From contig NC_049993.1 of NCBI RefSeq assembly GCF_000003815.2, positions 1,579,471 to 1,643,470 of the forward strand: a stretch of DNA of 64,000 nt, written 5' to 3'. Both the position numbers and the translations under genes were made by a program. The notes beneath the pieces are model-generated. The model was not told the DNA's origin. It made no database searches and saw only the letters and a program-made list of their open reading frames with translations. Source of the stretch: Branchiostoma floridae. Its lineage: Eukaryota; Chordata; Leptocardii; Amphioxiformes; Branchiostomatidae. Below are positions 63,911 to 64,000 of the stretch, one piece after another. Numbering within the stretch: position 1 is the first letter of the stretch; each line of letters starts with the position of its first letter.

Positions 63911-64000
63911 AGCTCACAGGCTATCAAATACATCTTTGCGACGGTAAATGCCCATTCCATGCCTGAAATATAAATAGGGGATGGCGCCGCAGAAAGGGCA

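Overview
This is a eukaryotic window, most likely from a lancelet (Branchiostoma or a close relative). That is an inference from four things: an expanded family of tandem C2H2 zinc-finger genes whose coding sequence sits in one exon, fingers that alternate between a [10 protein letters not shown] type and a [10 protein letters not shown] type, a Deu-type SINE, and many small DNA transposons and LINE tails. Two 100-N blocks mark scaffold gaps. No homology search was possible. All splice sites were read by eye and rest mainly on recurrence between paralogous copies inside the window.

Most of the window is one zinc-finger (ZF) unit repeated by tandem, dispersed and inverted duplication. A unit has a promoter and noncoding exon 1 ending in a strong donor (typically CACTGGAAGCAG|GTAAGAAC), an intron of 0.7-2.5 kb, and an acceptor usually 7 nt before the ATG of a single coding exon. 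That exon encodes a short conserved N-terminus (MAEAG..SPT.VP...GDGSP.GV) and 7-14 fingers. Plus-strand units lie at about 5.1-7.2, 8.9-12.8, 15.4-17.6, 18.3-21.1, 23.0-25.8 and 42.1-45.5 kb. A minus-strand unit lies at 32.2-30.0 kb. Orphan exon-1 cassettes sit at 14.7 and 28.7 kb. Unit 1 is intact; units 2, 3, 4 and 8 keep long reading frames with lost C-terminal fingers; units 5 and 6 are pseudogenes. Other ZF genes are a minus-strand gene fused to a LINE fragment (33.6-34.2 kb), a different-subfamily gene at 49.0-49.7 kb with a broken-off relative at 56.4 kb, and a five-finger gene with an acidic N-terminus at 62-63 kb.

Between the genes are mobile elements, several with target-site duplications that can be checked against an empty paralogous site in the same window: piggyBac-like MITEs with TTAA, a hAT element with an 8-bp duplication and nested LINEs, a 628-bp MULE-like foldback element with a 9-bp duplication, and further MITEs at 27.8, 37.1 and 60.3 kb. 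A 34.5-35.5 kb reading frame carries a YqaJ/lambda-exonuclease nuclease domain and is frameshifted. The 50.0-56.4 kb region is a tandem duplication of about 3 kb units, each containing a ~164-bp satellite and two diverged sub-blocks.

Two structures are not explained by these features. One is an array of about 16 short palindromes (CACTGG...CCAGTG) with inverted 10-bp ends at 23.58-24.32 kb, inside the intron of unit 5. The other is a set of six ~34-nt hairpins with compensatory stem changes at ~80-bp spacing, 37.90-38.39 kb, lying between an apparent splice donor and acceptor. These two are the best candidates for something new.
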